Source: Selaginella moellendorffii (Eukaryota > Streptophyta > Lycopodiopsida > Selaginellales > Selaginellaceae). Taken from it: 64,000 bases of DNA. The DNA is taken from NCBI RefSeq assembly GCF_000143415.4, contig NW_003314299.1:1614559-1678558 (forward strand), written 5' to 3'. This document shows positions 1 through 11,616 of the stretch, piece after piece. The first letter of the stretch is position 1, and the number at the start of each line of letters is the position of its first letter. The position numbers and the translations under genes were made by a program. The notes below the pieces were generated by a model, which worked only from the letters and a program-made list of their open reading frames with translations, was not told the DNA's origin and searched no databases.

Positions 1-640
1 TAGAATATAATATTAGAAATATAAAGCCTTTAGCTTAAGCATGTAATCTATCTATATTACATGGCATAATGTCATGCATGGTCTACCCAAAGATGGATCA
101 CTTTAGCCCTACCAGTCCATGGAGTGCAGTGAGAGCAATGAAAGTGAGATGGTCTCTAGCGATCCACAACAAGGGAGAAGGAGGAGAAGAAGGAGCAGCT
201 ATGAGAGATTAATGCGGACAAGCACAGCTACTGCCACAGTGTCTACTGGTTCCATGGCAATGTGTATCATACAAGAACTAAGTTCTTTCTCATTACCAGT
301 TTCTTGGAAGGTGAGTGATAAAGAATTTTTCTTATCATCCCTTCCTCATGCATGGTGGTATTGACCGATGGTGCAAATTGATCCCAGGAATGGAGATGCA
401 ATCTTCTTTAGATCAATGCCTATGTTTGTTACCCTTTATTTTATAACTTTTAAAGTACACCTGACCACCAACGGCCAGATGTTTTGAAAAATACTTAAAA
501 TTTATCTTCTTGTCGCAGAGCTTTGCCTAATCCAGTTGATAGATTCGTGGCGGCGGCGAGGAAGGCGCTGATGAGCTGAGCGCCAAGCGAACAGGGTTCT
601 GGAACATCGCTTCTAGGGTTTCATCGTCCGGCTTTGCTAG
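1..640. other. Upstream region of the receptor kinase gene, no recognised gene
   Basis: The first 60 bases are AT-rich. An open frame at 119-364 has an arginine-rich stretch and serine/threonine runs but no recognisable domain, and I do not call it a gene. The last 100 bases before position 641 probably contain the promoter and 5' leader of the receptor kinase. I see no clear TATA box. Confidence 0.5.
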
Positions 641-3187
641 ATGAGGAGCTGGGCCTTTTGCGCGATCGTCGTCCTGTTCCTACATTCCGTGCAAGCATTG
701 TCTTCGGATGGTTAGAGCTCTCTTCTCTGGGTCCTTCTTGTTCTCGTTCTCTCACTATCTATCTATCTACCTATCTATCTTCGTTTAACTGGATTCTTCT
801 TATTCGCACTCTCCTCTCCTATCACAGGGATTGCATTGCTCGCATTTAAAGAGGGCATACAAGAAGCGCAGTTTCTTCTCGGCGATTGGAGACGAAGCGA
901 TGCGACGCCGTGCAACTGGACTGGAGTCGAGTGTAATGGAGAAACTGGGCGCGTAGAGACTTTGTAAGTCTTGTCCCTTCCTTTGATCGCTAAATGAGCG
1001 TTTACTCTCGGCTAGAAACCTTCCTCGATTCCATCTGGTGGGAGTGATTTCTCCGGAGATTGGAAAGCTCAGCAAACTGCGAAGGCTGTAAGTTTTTCGT
1101 TTGTTCTTTCCAGACAAAAATATAGAACGTCTTTGAATGAACAGGGGATTGCATAACAACATGATCTCCGGTAAAATACCTCCGAGCCTTGGCAACTGCA
1201 GCGATCTACGGGCAGTGTAAGCTTAGCAGTTTTTTCTAGGGTTTCTGGAAGTAAGATTTCGTTGTACAGATACCTGCGAGACAATCTTCTAAGTGGCTCG
1301 TTGCCTGCGGAACTGGGGAGGCTTAAGAACCTGAAAGTGTTGTAAGTTTCTTGCTGACTTTGTTCTCTCATGCCTCTGGTTTTCACGAAACCAGGCTTGC
1401 TGCAGCGACGTGTCGGAGAACTCGCTCACTGGACCAATTCCAGCTTCCATGGAAAGACTAAACGATCTTGTGTTCTTGTAAGTTTTCCCAAAGAAAGAAA
1501 CACGATTGTGTTAATCCGTCTGTCTCGAGTCTCGCAGAAACGTTTCCAACAATTTTCTTACTGGGAGCGTCACTGGTCTTGCAAAGTTTTCAAACAGATC
1601 GTAAGTTTGTGTTTTCATCTAGATTTGGCTCTTACATTATCTCTCCAGTTTTTTCGGTAATCCCGGGCTGTGTGGACAGCAGCTCAACAAGAGCTGTGAA
1701 GTTGGAAAATCGGTCAATGGTATGTCATCTCTAGATTTTATTTTTTTTAAGTTCGAACATGAAATACAGGTTCTAAGATGTCAAAACTTTCGAGAAATCT
1801 GCTGATAAGTGCACTTGGAACTGTGACCGCATCGCTGCTCTTTGCGCTAGTGTGCTTCTGGGGATTTCTTTTCTACAACAAATTCAACGCAACAAAGGCC
1901 TGCATTCCTCAGCAGCCGGAACCATCCGCAGGTCAGCTCCAGTTTCTTCTTCTCGTAACACCTGGACTCACAAACTAATATAACAGCAAAGCTCGTTTTG
2001 TTCCATGGAGGGCTACCCTATACACTGAAAGAAGTCATCACCAAGATCGAGCGGCTGGATTACAAAGACATAATCGGAGCTGGCGGTTTCGGAACGGTGT
2101 ACAAGCTCTGCATGGACGAAGACTGCGTGTTTGCGGTGAAAAAAGTTGGAAGATCCAGCGACGGTTCCATCTCCGAGAAGCGTCTGGAGAAAGAGCTCGA
2201 CGTCCTGGGGAGCATCCAACACCGCAACCTCGTCTCGCTAAAAGGCTACTGCAACGCACCGACAGCAAGACTCCTTATAACCGATTTCATGCCCCTCGGA
2301 AGCCTGGACGAGCACCTCCATGGTAATATCATCTTCTTCTCTTTTCCGTTTTCTTGTTTCGAGCATCTTTCACGAAAACTTTTGCGTCGTTTCCTGGCAG
2401 AGAGACACGCAAAGGATTCTCTGATGACATGGGAAGCTCGTCTTAACATAGCAATTGGCACTGCCAGAGGCCTGGGCCATCTGCACCACCGCTGTGTGCC
2501 TCCAATAATCCACCGCGACATTAAGTCGAGCAACGTACTCCTGGATAGGAATCTGGAGGCTTGTGTGTCCGACTTTGGGCTGGCCAAGCTTCTCGAGGAG
2601 AACGATTCCCAGGTGACAACAATCGTGGCCGGGACATTTGGCTATCTCGCACCAGGTACAAATAGTTTTTTGTTTCAAGCTCTTCTCTTTCGTTTTTTTT
2701 CTTTTTTCTCATGCTCGAGAGATTGTTTTTGTGTTTTCAAAGAGTACATGCAGTCCGGAAGAGCCACCGAGAAGTCGGACGTCTACAGCTATGGCGTTGT
2801 GCTGCTGGAGCTTCTCAGCGGGAAGAGGCCAACGGACGTTTGCTTCACTGCCAAAGGACTCAACATTGTTGGCTGGGTACGTAAAAGGAAGTTTTTTTTT
2901 TTCATATTTTCATACTCAAAGAGTGTTTTTTTTTTTTTTCTGTCTAGGCGAGTGCGATGATGCTTCAGAACAGGTGCCTGGAGATCTTTGATCCACACTG
3001 CCGAGGAGCTCAACTCGAAAGCATGGAAGCTGTGCTGGAGGTGGCGGCGATGTGCATCCATCCCCGGCCCGAGTGCCGTCCAAGCATGGCCACCGTCGTG
3101 GAAATCCTCCAAGAACATCACCACTCTCTTTGCTCCAGCACCGAAGAGGATGGATCCTGCGCTTCAGAGTTTTCGCTCAAGCTGTGA
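641..3187 (+). CDS. FEI1: FEI1/FEI2-like LRR receptor-like kinase, 13 exons
   Basis: Plasma-membrane leucine-rich-repeat receptor kinase; in Arabidopsis the FEI kinases act in cell-wall synthesis and anisotropic expansion. Exons that keep one frame: 641-710, 828-963, 1016-1087, 1145-1216, 1270-1341, 1406-1477, 1538-1600, 1649-1719, 1770-1931, 1987-2322, 2401-2655, 2743-2876, 2948-3187 (about 584 aa; FEI1 is about 590). The ATG at 641 starts a signal peptide. Exon 2 holds the LRR N-cap (CNWTGVEC). Four exons of exactly 72 nt each encode one 24-residue LRR, followed by a NPGLCG cap, a transmembrane helix in exon 9, and a kinase with [32 protein letters not shown] and [16 protein letters not shown]. 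All catalytic residues are present, so it is an RD kinase predicted to be active. The first donor (G/GTTAGA) is weak. The gene ends convergently with the carrier gene. Family assignment rests on the remembered FEI C-lobe sequence. Confidence 0.9.
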
Positions 3188-3753
3188 GAAGTCGCCATTC
3201 TTTCAAAGGTAACCTTCCAGATGATTGTAACTTTAAGAACAAAGTGTTCCACAGTTCTTGGAGAACTTCCAAAGTTCTTGGAGACGGAGATATGAGAGTA
3301 ACATTAACTTTTATTTACTCTTGTTTATAAAAAAAGAAAAACACGAAACGAAACGAAAAAACGATAACTCCCACGGAAATCTCTTTGTTCTTTTGGTTCT
3401 CCACAAATTTACAGACCATTTTCCCCACAAAGCTTTGGTCGGCTTGCTTGCCTGCTTGCTGCTATATACAAAAATCAAAGAAATCGTCGTCACGATTCAT
3501 CCATCTCGCGTGAGGTCGCCCGTTCTAGAAAAGAACGAAACGAAACGAGGAAGAAAACTTTAGAAGAGTGATACTCAAAAGACTCCACCTCTTTTCCTCG
3601 CTTTCCCCGTCTTTCTTGCTCTCTACTTTTCTCACTTCCTGGCCTGCTGTGCCTGTAAGATCAAACTCTTCCACCTGTTTTGCTTGCCTGCCATGAACGA
3701 ACGAAAACTGGTAAGAACCCAAGCTCCGCTCGATCGATCAAACTCACTCCACT
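3188..3753. other. Intergenic region between convergent genes
   Basis: This holds the 3' ends of the receptor kinase (+) and the carrier gene (-). It is rich in A- and T-runs, and I see no open frame with a recognisable domain. Polyadenylation for both genes must lie here. Confidence 0.6.
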
Positions 3754-4776
3754 TCAAACCGGAGAACACTCGATCTGCGGCTTCTTGGCCGACATCCTCT
3801 TCAAAAACTCGTAAGTGGTGATCATCGTGGTGGCGGACATGGACATGCTCGCCCACCTCGGCCCCAGCCCCCGGTAGCAAGCCCGCCACCCTCCCTCCAT
3901 CACCAGCACCCTCAAAGTCTGCGAGATCGATGGCGGCGGCCTCCGGTCGCTCTCCAGCACCTGGATCCTCGTCTTCACGGTATCCAGCGGCGTCGTCACC
4001 AGTGCCGCGGCCCCTCCAGCGGCGGCGGCGCTGATCCCCTGGACGCAAACCACCGCGGCAGAGGTCGGCTCGGCGGCGCCACCGAGATAGCCGAGATGGC
4101 TCCAGATGGAGCGCTGCGTGACGCAGTAAGACGCCCACCACACCGCGTTGGAGGGAGCGTAAGTGAGCACCGACATTCCAAAGCCCCTGTAGAGACCCTT
4201 CACGCCATCGCTCTTGAGGATCTTGCGGAAGGCGTCGAAGCCACCCCGGTAGCGAGGGAACTCTTCCTTGCCTCCACCACCTCCACTACCACCACCACCA
4301 TTTCTTCCACCTTGGACCATGAGTCTCTGGCTGATCACGTCCACCGGAGTCCAGACCAGCTGCGCCGCCACCGCCGCGCTCACCCCCCCGGCGGCGTTGG
4401 CCATGGCGGCGGCGATGGGCTCCGAGAAGCCCAACTGGAGAGCTCCTCCGGCGACGTTGCTCTTGGTGATCTCCAGGGCGCTCATGTAGAGGGCGCGAGC
4501 GGGGATGGTGCCGAGGAGGGAGGTGCCAAAGCCGCGGTAGAATCCCCGGATGCCGTCGTGCTTGAGAATGCCGCGGGCGATGGATGTAGATGAGCTCCTC
4601 TCTGGGAAGACTTGCTGTCGCGTTTTGATGACGACGATCGGGTAGAGCATGGCGGAGACCCCCGAAAAGAGGCCGGCGCCCAGCATGAAGAACTTGGTCT
4701 TGTCTAGCATGTACCAGTCGACGTCGGCTGGGAGCCGGAGCTCCGTGTCGTGAGAATGTGAGGTTCTCAAGCTCAT
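3754..4776 (-). CDS. Mitochondrial carrier family (SLC25) protein, SLC25A44-like, intronless
   Basis: A single 340-aa open frame with the three tandem repeats of mitochondrial carriers. Each first helix ends in a recognisable PxD/ExxK/R-type signature: YPIVVIKTRQQ near residue 46 (position 3 of the motif is Val, not acidic), TPVDVISQRLMVQG near 143 and TPLDTVKTRIQV near 262. Repeats also carry GFYRGFG, GLYRGFG and ACYRGLG, matching the usual link between odd and even helices. The start MSLRTSHSHDTELRLPADVDW resembles plant proteins related to SLC25A44, a branched-chain amino acid carrier in animals; the substrate in plants is not shown by the sequence. A Gly-rich insert of about 12 residues lies after the second signature in a matrix loop. 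The length is normal for the family. It is transcribed divergently from HIRA. Confidence 0.9.
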   Translation of the reverse strand: MSLRTSHSHDTELRLPADVDWYMLDKTKFFMLGAGLFSGVSAMLYPIVVIKTRQQVFPERSSSTSIARGILKHDGIRGFYRGFGTSLLGTIPARALYMSALEITKSNVAGGALQLGFSEPIAAAMANAAGGVSAAVAAQLVWTPVDVISQRLMVQGGRNGGGGSGGGGGKEEFPRYRGGFDAFRKILKSDGVKGLYRGFGMSVLTYAPSNAVWWASYCVTQRSIWSHLGYLGGAAEPTSAAVVCVQGISAAAAGGAAALVTTPLDTVKTRIQVLESDRRPPPSISQTLRVLVMEGGWRACYRGLGPRWASMSMSATTMITTYEFLKRMSAKKPQIECSPV

Positions 4777-5506
4777 TGTCCCTCAAGAAGATCTCACTCC
4801 CAACTCTCCAAAAGGAAAAAACACCACCCGAAACGAAAATCCTCTTCCTCTCACGGATACCCCACTGGAAATTTCTACTCTCTCACCTCTAGCTCTTGGA
4901 AATTCTCTACGATGGGAGATCCTAGTCCCTCTTAAGACAAAATTGGGGAAGAAGCGTGATTGAAAGGAGAAAGAACGAAATTTCAAGCAAGGGATCAGGG
5001 AAGCAGTGAGTGAGAAGGCACGGAAAGAAAAAAGAAGAGAAAGCCACTCCAGAAAAACCCCCGGAGCGATTCCTCTCAACCCCCGACTTGCCTGGACGAT
5101 TTCCTGCGGCCGCTGAGCTGCATTAAGAGGCTCATTACCCCGCCGCAGATCGACGCCATGGCCTCTCAAATCCGAGAGGCTATGCTGCGCTTGCTCGCCG
5201 CGATCAGTAACCCTAAAATCGCCTCTCGCTAGCCCTAAAATCCGCTTTACCATTTTATCTAGACAATGAGCAAGCCCTAACTGCCGCGTGGCGGGATCCG
5301 ACGGCGGGGATGCTCACACCTGTAGGAGATAATGACACGAAGGATTTTTATTGGCGGGAAGTTTGGGTCCGTACGGAGAGAGGATATTCCCTCCGTACGG
5401 AGGGCTGGGTTTTAGGGCAACAGTGATCATGGCTGTTCTCTTTCCGGGGATCATGGGAAGGAAACATCTCTCTAGCTGAGCTTCGCGCGAGGGAGGGAGC
5501 GAGAGG
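4777..5506. promoter_or_regulatory. Divergent promoter region between carrier gene and HIRA
   Basis: The 730-bp spacer separates two genes transcribed away from each other. TTGGCGGGAA at 5351-5360 matches the E2F consensus and lies about 150 bp before the HIRA start codon. The 10-bp palindrome TCCGTACGGA occurs twice at 5368-5377 and 5392-5401, 24 bp apart. Several telobox-like AGCCCTAAAA/TTTTAGGGC words occur near 5216-5240 and 5410. No TATA box is obvious. The minus-strand open frame at 4783-5253 shows no domain and is probably leader. Confidence 0.45.
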
Positions 5507-8500
5507 ATGATTGTGGAGAAGCCGGAATGGCTCCGTCACGAGGGCCTCCAGATCTTCTCGGTGGATTTCCAGCCCAGCGGGCAGCGATGCGCCACAGCCG
5601 GGGGCGATCACAAGGTATGTGTATCTTTTACGCAATCTCCACGCCCAATCCAGCTCTAGCGGCGCCGAATTCCTCAATCGGGCTTGTTGGGTTGGCTGGA
5701 AATCCCGGCAATCGATTTGGGTGCCGCGTGGATTGCGAGCCCAGCTCCCGGATTGTGGAGAGTTTGCTAGTGTTCTTGGCGTTCTAGCTCCCTCTCCCTC
5801 TTGAGGAAAAAACGCTCTAAATCACTGGCAATGTAGGTGAGGATCTGGAACACGCGGCCGCTGATGAAGGAAGGCGAGGCTGATCGAGGCGGTGAGAAGC
5901 TGCTGGCGACGCTGTGCGATCACTTTGGATCGGTGAATTGCGTGCGGTGGTCGAAATCGGGGCTCTACGTCGCGTCCGGCTCGGATGGAAGCCTGGTTTT
6001 GATCCACGAGAAGCGCCACGGCACTGGCACGGTGGAGTTTGGAAGTGGAGAGCCCGCCAACGTCGAGAACTGGAAAGTTTGTGCGTCGCTCCGGGGCCAC
6101 ACTGCCGATGTGGTAAGCCTTTCTTCTTTTGCGCATCCTAACGTTGATACTAGATTACTATTTCTTGTTTGTTCTTTCGCCTCTCTCGCCGGATCTTTGT
6201 TTCTTCTTTTCTATTCCACCTCGTTTCTCGAGTTCGATCGATCTTCTCGTCTCTTTTCTCCGCTCTAGTGATTTTTTTTGTTTTTGCTTTTTTATGTTCA
6301 TTATCAGTCAACCTTTGTTTAGTTTATCTTTCAATAGTTCTCTTTCGGTCTTCTTTTACGTCTTTCATCGAGGGATCCTTATCCAAGTTTCGTCTGATTT
6401 GGGAGAAGATTAAGTTCTCTCGCCTCATTCTTTTTTTTCCTCCTCTCATCTTTGCTTTCTCGAACTCGATCTTCGTGCTAGCTTTCTAGAGTTTCCTTCT
6501 CTTTCTTGGCAATGGCTTAAGCTCATCCCCTTTGCTTTCATTTTTCTTTGTTTTTTCTTTTCCTTTCTTTCCCTCGAGAAGGGTGATCGACTGTGCCATC
6601 AAAGAGTGATTTTTTTCTCTCCATCTTTGCCTTTTCGAGCTTCGCTCTTCTTAGCTCTCTGGAGCTTTGACACTTCTTTCTCTCTCGTGGCAATGTCCCT
6701 TTGCTCTCGTTTTCTGTTCTTATCTTTTCCTCGACAAACGTGATATGCTGTGTCATCAAAAGTAGTTTTTTTTCTTCCTCTCGCATGATTTTTTTTTGTA
6801 TTTTTTATTTCTGGTGATGGAGATGGAACTAATTGTGTCCTTAAAGTAGGTGGATCTTGCTTGGTCACCAGACGACTCGATGCTCGCGACGTGTAGCCTG
6901 GACAACACCGTTCGCATCTGGAAAATGCCTGGGGGATCCTCGGTCGCCGTTCTAACTGGACACAGCAGCCTTGTCAAGGGCGTCGCGTGGGATCCAATCG
7001 GCTCTTTCCTCGCTAGCCAGTCGGACGATAAGACGGTCATGATCTGGCAAACCAGCGACTGGGCTGCGGTCCATCGAGCCGAGGGCCCATGGAGAAAATC
7101 CGTAAGTTCGAAGTTTTTGTCGAGTTCTTCTTCTGGAGTTGACATTTTCTGATCTTGTGTCAAGGTTGGCTCGACGTTTTTCAGGCGTCTCTCGTGGTCA
7201 CCTTGTGGCCACTTCATAATCACCACCCACGGATACGAGAACCCGAGCCACACTGCGCAAGTTTTGGAGCGAGGGGACTGGAGTGGAACTTTCAACTTCG
7301 TCGGGCACAACGCTCCCGTGGTGGCTGTCCGCTTCAACCATTCCATGTTTCGCAAGCAGCCGCTGCCGCCTCCGGAAAACAACGGAGAAGAGGAGCTGCT
7401 GCAAATGGATCCGAAGAAAGTCCCCAAGGAGATGGTTCCTTACAACGTTGTGGCCATGGGAAGCCAGGACAGGAACATCACCGTGTGGACGACGGCGAAT
7501 CCCCGCCCAGTTTTCGTCGGGAAGCATTTCTTTACGCAGAGCGTGGTGGATCTCAGCTGGTCAGTTGATGATCTTTAGTATCAACTTTAATGGTTTCTTT
7601 TTGTTCTTCCTTCAGGAGTCCGGATGGATATTCGTTGTTTTGCTGCTCGCTCGACGGGACTGTGGCCAGCTTCCACTTTGAAGCCAAGGAACTCGGACAC
7701 ATAGTTTCGGAGAAAGAGATGGAGGAGTTTAGGAGGAACCGGTACGGCGATTCGCGGTCTCGACAGGAGTCTCTCGCGGAGAGCCCCGCGCAGCTTTTCA
7801 TCGAAGCCACTGCCGCGGCAAAGAAAGTTGGCAACTCTACCACCATCGTCAGCAACGGTAACACCACGAGCAACGTTAGCAACACCACGGTAGTGACACA
7901 GACTAACAAGCAAGTAGCGAGCACGACTTTGAGGGCTCAAGAGCACGAGGAGGCCGGGACGACAACAACAGTAACAACACCGAAGAATGGAACTTTGGAG
8001 AAAGATCAGGCAGCGGCAGTAGCAGTAGCGGCAGCTCCTCTTCCTCCACCACCGGCGAAGCAAACTCCAGTGAAGCAACGAGAGTATAGGCAGCAGGATG
8101 GGCGGAGGAGGATAATCCCCGAGGCTTTACACACCGAGGACGATGGTGGTCGAAAGGACCGAGAGAGCAGCGCCGAGAAGCGAAAGCTCTCGCCGGTTGA
8201 CGCCTCCAAGTCGGAGGCTCCCTCGAAGAGATTGCTGGGAAGCGGCGGCAGTGGCGGTGGTGGCGGAGGTGGCGGTGTTCGTGAGCGGAATGGCTCCGGC
8301 GCGAGCAAAGCCATCGAAGTTTCAAGCATGGAGAGGTCACTGGGATTGAGTAGCACCACCAACACGACGGTGGCGATCAACGTGACTCAAGCGTCGCAAC
8401 TTCGAGGCCCGGATGGTGTCCTCTCGGTCCAAGTGAGGATATCGGACGAGGAGAGCTTGGACGGTCCGGCAGTAGCTCCCATTTGCTTGGAGGCAAAGCC

Positions 8501-9939
8501 GGTGAGAGTCCAGGACGCGGCCGCCGGGAGGGGCGAGACTGGAGAGACCGACTTGGTGTGCTCGCAAGGTGGAGAGATCCGGTGGAGAGATAGATTTGCG
8601 GGCAAAGTCACAGCTCTCACTGGGAACACTAACTTTTGGGCCGTCGGCTGCGAGGATGGATCACTCCAAGTAAGCTTTCTATTCTTCTCTTATGTGTTTT
8701 GTATGGTCGAAGCTCGCAAGTTTTTTTCTTTCTTTGTTCTCTTTGTTTAGATTTCTTTTTTAAAATTTTTTTTTATTTCAGTTATTTTTGCTGGTTCGTT
8801 TTTGTTTGTTTGTTGTTTTTTCTTTTCTTTTCTCTTTCTCTTTTCTTTTTTATTTATTATATTGATGCTTTTGCATTTCAGGTGTATACAATGGCTGGAA
8901 GACGAGCACTTCCAAGCATGGTAGTAGGCTCCGCCGCGGCGTTTATGGATTGTACGCGGGGCTGGGAGCTACTTTTGCTAACTCGAGGTGGAACCATGCA
9001 CGTATGGGACCTCCGGCAATCACAATGTCTTCTTAACGAGTCTCTTCTCCCGCTCACCTTGAGCTCCTCGGCTACTTCTTCCGCGAAAGAAAGTGGTAAA
9101 TCTTCTTTATGGTCTTTTTTCGTCAGACACTTAAAGTTTTTCTTTTTTCTTTCTCTTTCTTATAGGTGTGATGAGAATAATCTCGGCGAGGTTCTCGGAA
9201 GCTGGTGCTCCATTGGTCGTTCTTGCCAATGGTCACGCGTTTTTGTTTCACACAAAAATGAGGAGCTGGCTGAGAATAGCGGACGATTTCTTCCCTTCTT
9301 CGAGCTTCGTTAGCACTTGGCCACCCTCGGGCGATGGCGAGCTCGCGGGGCTTCAAAAAGGAGCGGCCACTCTTGGCAAGACAAACTTTAGCTGGAACAG
9401 GTTTGTTTTAGTTTCTATCACTGTTTTTCCGCGGCTAGAACTTTGAAGAATTTCCAGGACTCTAATCAATGAGAAGTACCAGACGAGAGCTCACCTCGAA
9501 GATCAACTAGCAGCAGCCCTGGCACTGAAATCCGCAGAAGAATACAAGCGCCATTTGATCTCCTACACGAGGTTTTTGACACGGTAAGAGTTCTTCGTGG
9601 CTTTAGAGTGATCAAAACCAAACTCTGTTTGAAACAGGGAAGCTGATGAAGTAAGATTGAGAGAACTTTGCGAGGATCTCTTGGGTCCTCTCTTTGTTCC
9701 AGACAGCGAGCCTTGTTACGACTCTCAGCCAACGACGAGTACATGGGAATCTTATGTTCTGGTAACCAAGAACACTTCCAATACATTTGGTTTTAACTCT
9801 TGGTATTGTTTTGAAGGGAATGAAGAAACGAGAGCTTTTGAAGAATGAGGTGCTGCCTGCAATGGCTTCCAATAGAGCTGTGCAACGTCTACTGAATGAA
9901 TTCTTAGATATGTTGTCTGAGTATGAAGACACTCAGTAA
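5507..9939 (+). CDS. HIRA: HIRA histone H3.3 chaperone subunit, 10 exons
   Basis: WD40 subunit of the HIR complex, which deposits H3.3-H4 independently of replication in the nucleus. Exons that keep one frame: 5507-5614, 5837-6112, 6850-7101, 7165-7559, 7616-8669, 8882-9095, 9166-9400, 9458-9583, 9638-9761, 9817-9939, giving 968 aa (Arabidopsis HIRA is about 1,020). The N-terminus [18 protein letters not shown] is the conserved HIRA start. WD repeats (VRIWN, NTVRIW, KTVMIW, NITVWT) fill residues 1 to about 380. A low-complexity Ser/Thr/Gly linker holds the B domain near residue 505 ([11 protein letters not shown]), the ASF1-binding motif. The HIRA C-terminal domain runs from about residue 696 ([12 protein letters not shown]) to the end and is expected to trimerise and bind the CABIN1-like subunit. 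Intron 2 is 737 bp and the others 50-222 bp. A decayed second copy lies at 11617-13155. Confidence 0.95.
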
Positions 9940-10609
9940 TGATAAATTTTTTGGCTGGTTTTTAGATTTTTCCACTTTTGCATTGCTATTGGAGGGCGAT
10001 TATGTTCAGATAATGTGATTGTGAGGGTGATTACTATAACATGTTTTTGTGGTCTTTTGGTGCCCGAGATTTTTCCAGTTTAACTTCGTTTCTGGTTCAA
10101 AGATCCCTCTGGCCGCCAGTTGCGCCATGAAAATTAATCCTTATGAATGCTATCGAAGATGCCATGTCAATCAGCTTTATGAACGTTTTTTTCTGTTAAA
10201 AAGAAGTTAAGAAAATTTCCAGCTATCAGTATAGAATCTTCTAAGAATAGTTTTGATCTTTATTACCTTGTGTAAACACATTGAACTAGAATTAATGACT
10301 GAGTAAAATATTTTCAGTTAGAAAGCATTTTATGGGAAGTTTTCCTATTCATTTTTTGTGTTTTCCACATCATTTCAAAATACTAGGAAAAATTTCTGGT
10401 TGAAAAAAAGAAAATCTTTTCGAACCCTGGTCGCAAGGTCGTCATTCCCCATAGTTCAAAAAGTATACACATTTATCAAACGAGGTGACAGAGACTTTTG
10501 TGTAAGTCAACAAATAACGTCTCCACCAAAGCCTGCAAACCATTATATAGTCCTATTTTTCGATCCACAACATTGTCTCGTTGTTGCTGAATTCTCTTCT
10601 AAGCTTGCT
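9940..10609. promoter_or_regulatory. HIRA 3' region and promoter of the lectin-like gene
   Basis: The first part is the HIRA 3' UTR, T-rich with TAATGATAAAT just after the stop; this stretch is also found in the pseudogene copy near 13105. A TATA-like TATATAG at 10544-10550 lies about 60 bp before the ATG at 10610, which supports that start over the upstream in-frame ATG at 10358. Confidence 0.5.
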
Positions 10610-11579
10610 ATGACAAAACATAGTACACTAATCTTGTTGTTTTTCCTGATTTTTTTTGTTGCCTCTATTAAATGCGTACCAGGTAGAGTGCCAGTTAACT
10701 TCGACAATCACCTTCCGGGATTCCTCTCACATGCGGACATTGCACGCCTTATAACTTTCTTCAGAAACTTGACCTCAACATTTACTTTTGGTGGAAGTTA
10801 TGGCCCTGGGGATGGTACTAGTGACACCGTAGCACTGAACGGGGGTGTAGTAGATTGCACAGTTTCCATTCAGGATAGAAACCAAGGTGGTAGATGCTCA
10901 GCATCACCTTCCAATAGTCGTGAAAGACCAATTGATGGGGTTCGAGCAGCAGCCACCTTTGATTACTTACTCCATCAAAGCACAGAAGAGATTAGCAGAC
11001 AATTATTTGGTTACCATAGAGCGGCAGTAGAATATTGGGGTGAAACGTTTGTGCTAGAATACAGTGCAGTGAATCCTTCAACTCCACCTCCTAGCCCTCC
11101 AAGTTCTCAAATCATCGCTTACGATTATAAGGATTCTGAAGTTCAAGAGGCTCGTTCAGGGTGTCTGTCAGTGTTTGAGACAACTTTATTTGGGTGGTGG
11201 CCTCATAACATACTTTTTAGTGGTCAACAACTGTATTCTCCAAATGGACTAGTTACACTGAGTCTACAAAAGCAATGGCATCCTTGCTCTTTACAAGCTT
11301 TCGATGCAAAGCTCGCCTTTGTGGACTTCAAATTCTTTTTCAAACACAGTGGGCAATTGTAGGCTTGTATTGGAATACACTGGAGGCTTCATAGTATACG
11401 ATGGAAACAATAACGTAATTTGGAAGTCTAATTACAGGTGCAACTGTTCAATCCAACCATCAATTTTCTCGGTCCAAAACGATTGTAATATTGTCACTTA
11501 TAAGATATCTAGTCGATTTGATAGTTCTCGCATCAGCTCTCCAACATGGTCTTCTGGGACTTACACAAAGTGTCACTAA
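10610..11579 (+). CDS. Secreted protein with C-terminal B-lectin (GNA-like) domain
   Basis: The ATG at 10610 begins a hydrophobic signal peptide ending near KCVPG. Residues from about 30 to 150 form a region I do not recognise, then a proline/serine linker (PSTPPPSPPSS). The C-terminal part resembles bulb-type mannose-binding lectins: GQQLYSPNGLVTL, then NCRLVLEYTGGFIVYDGNN, VIWKS, DCNIVTYK and PTWSSGTYTK. The two halves lie in different frames. A GT-AG intron at 11262-11349 (88 bp) joins them with no frame error, and short introns are normal in this window; otherwise the gene would be broken near 11345. The GNA mannose-binding motif QxDxNxVxY is only partly kept (DCNIVTYK), so sugar binding is uncertain. 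The gene lies between HIRA and its decayed copy. Predicted to be extracellular; role unknown. Confidence 0.6.
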
Positions 11580-11616
11580 CGGTGAAATATAAATAATTAC
11601 TTAATAAACTTTTTCG

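Noticed and set aside
119-364. 81-aa open frame before the receptor kinase
   Set aside because: Low complexity, no domain and no supporting splice or promoter context.
4783-5253. 156-aa minus-strand frame upstream of the carrier gene
   Set aside because: No recognisable domain, and it lies where the leader and promoter of the carrier gene are expected.
11262-11349. Frameshift in the lectin-like gene
   Set aside because: A GT-AG intron of 88 bp with matching phase explains the frame change, though it is not proven.
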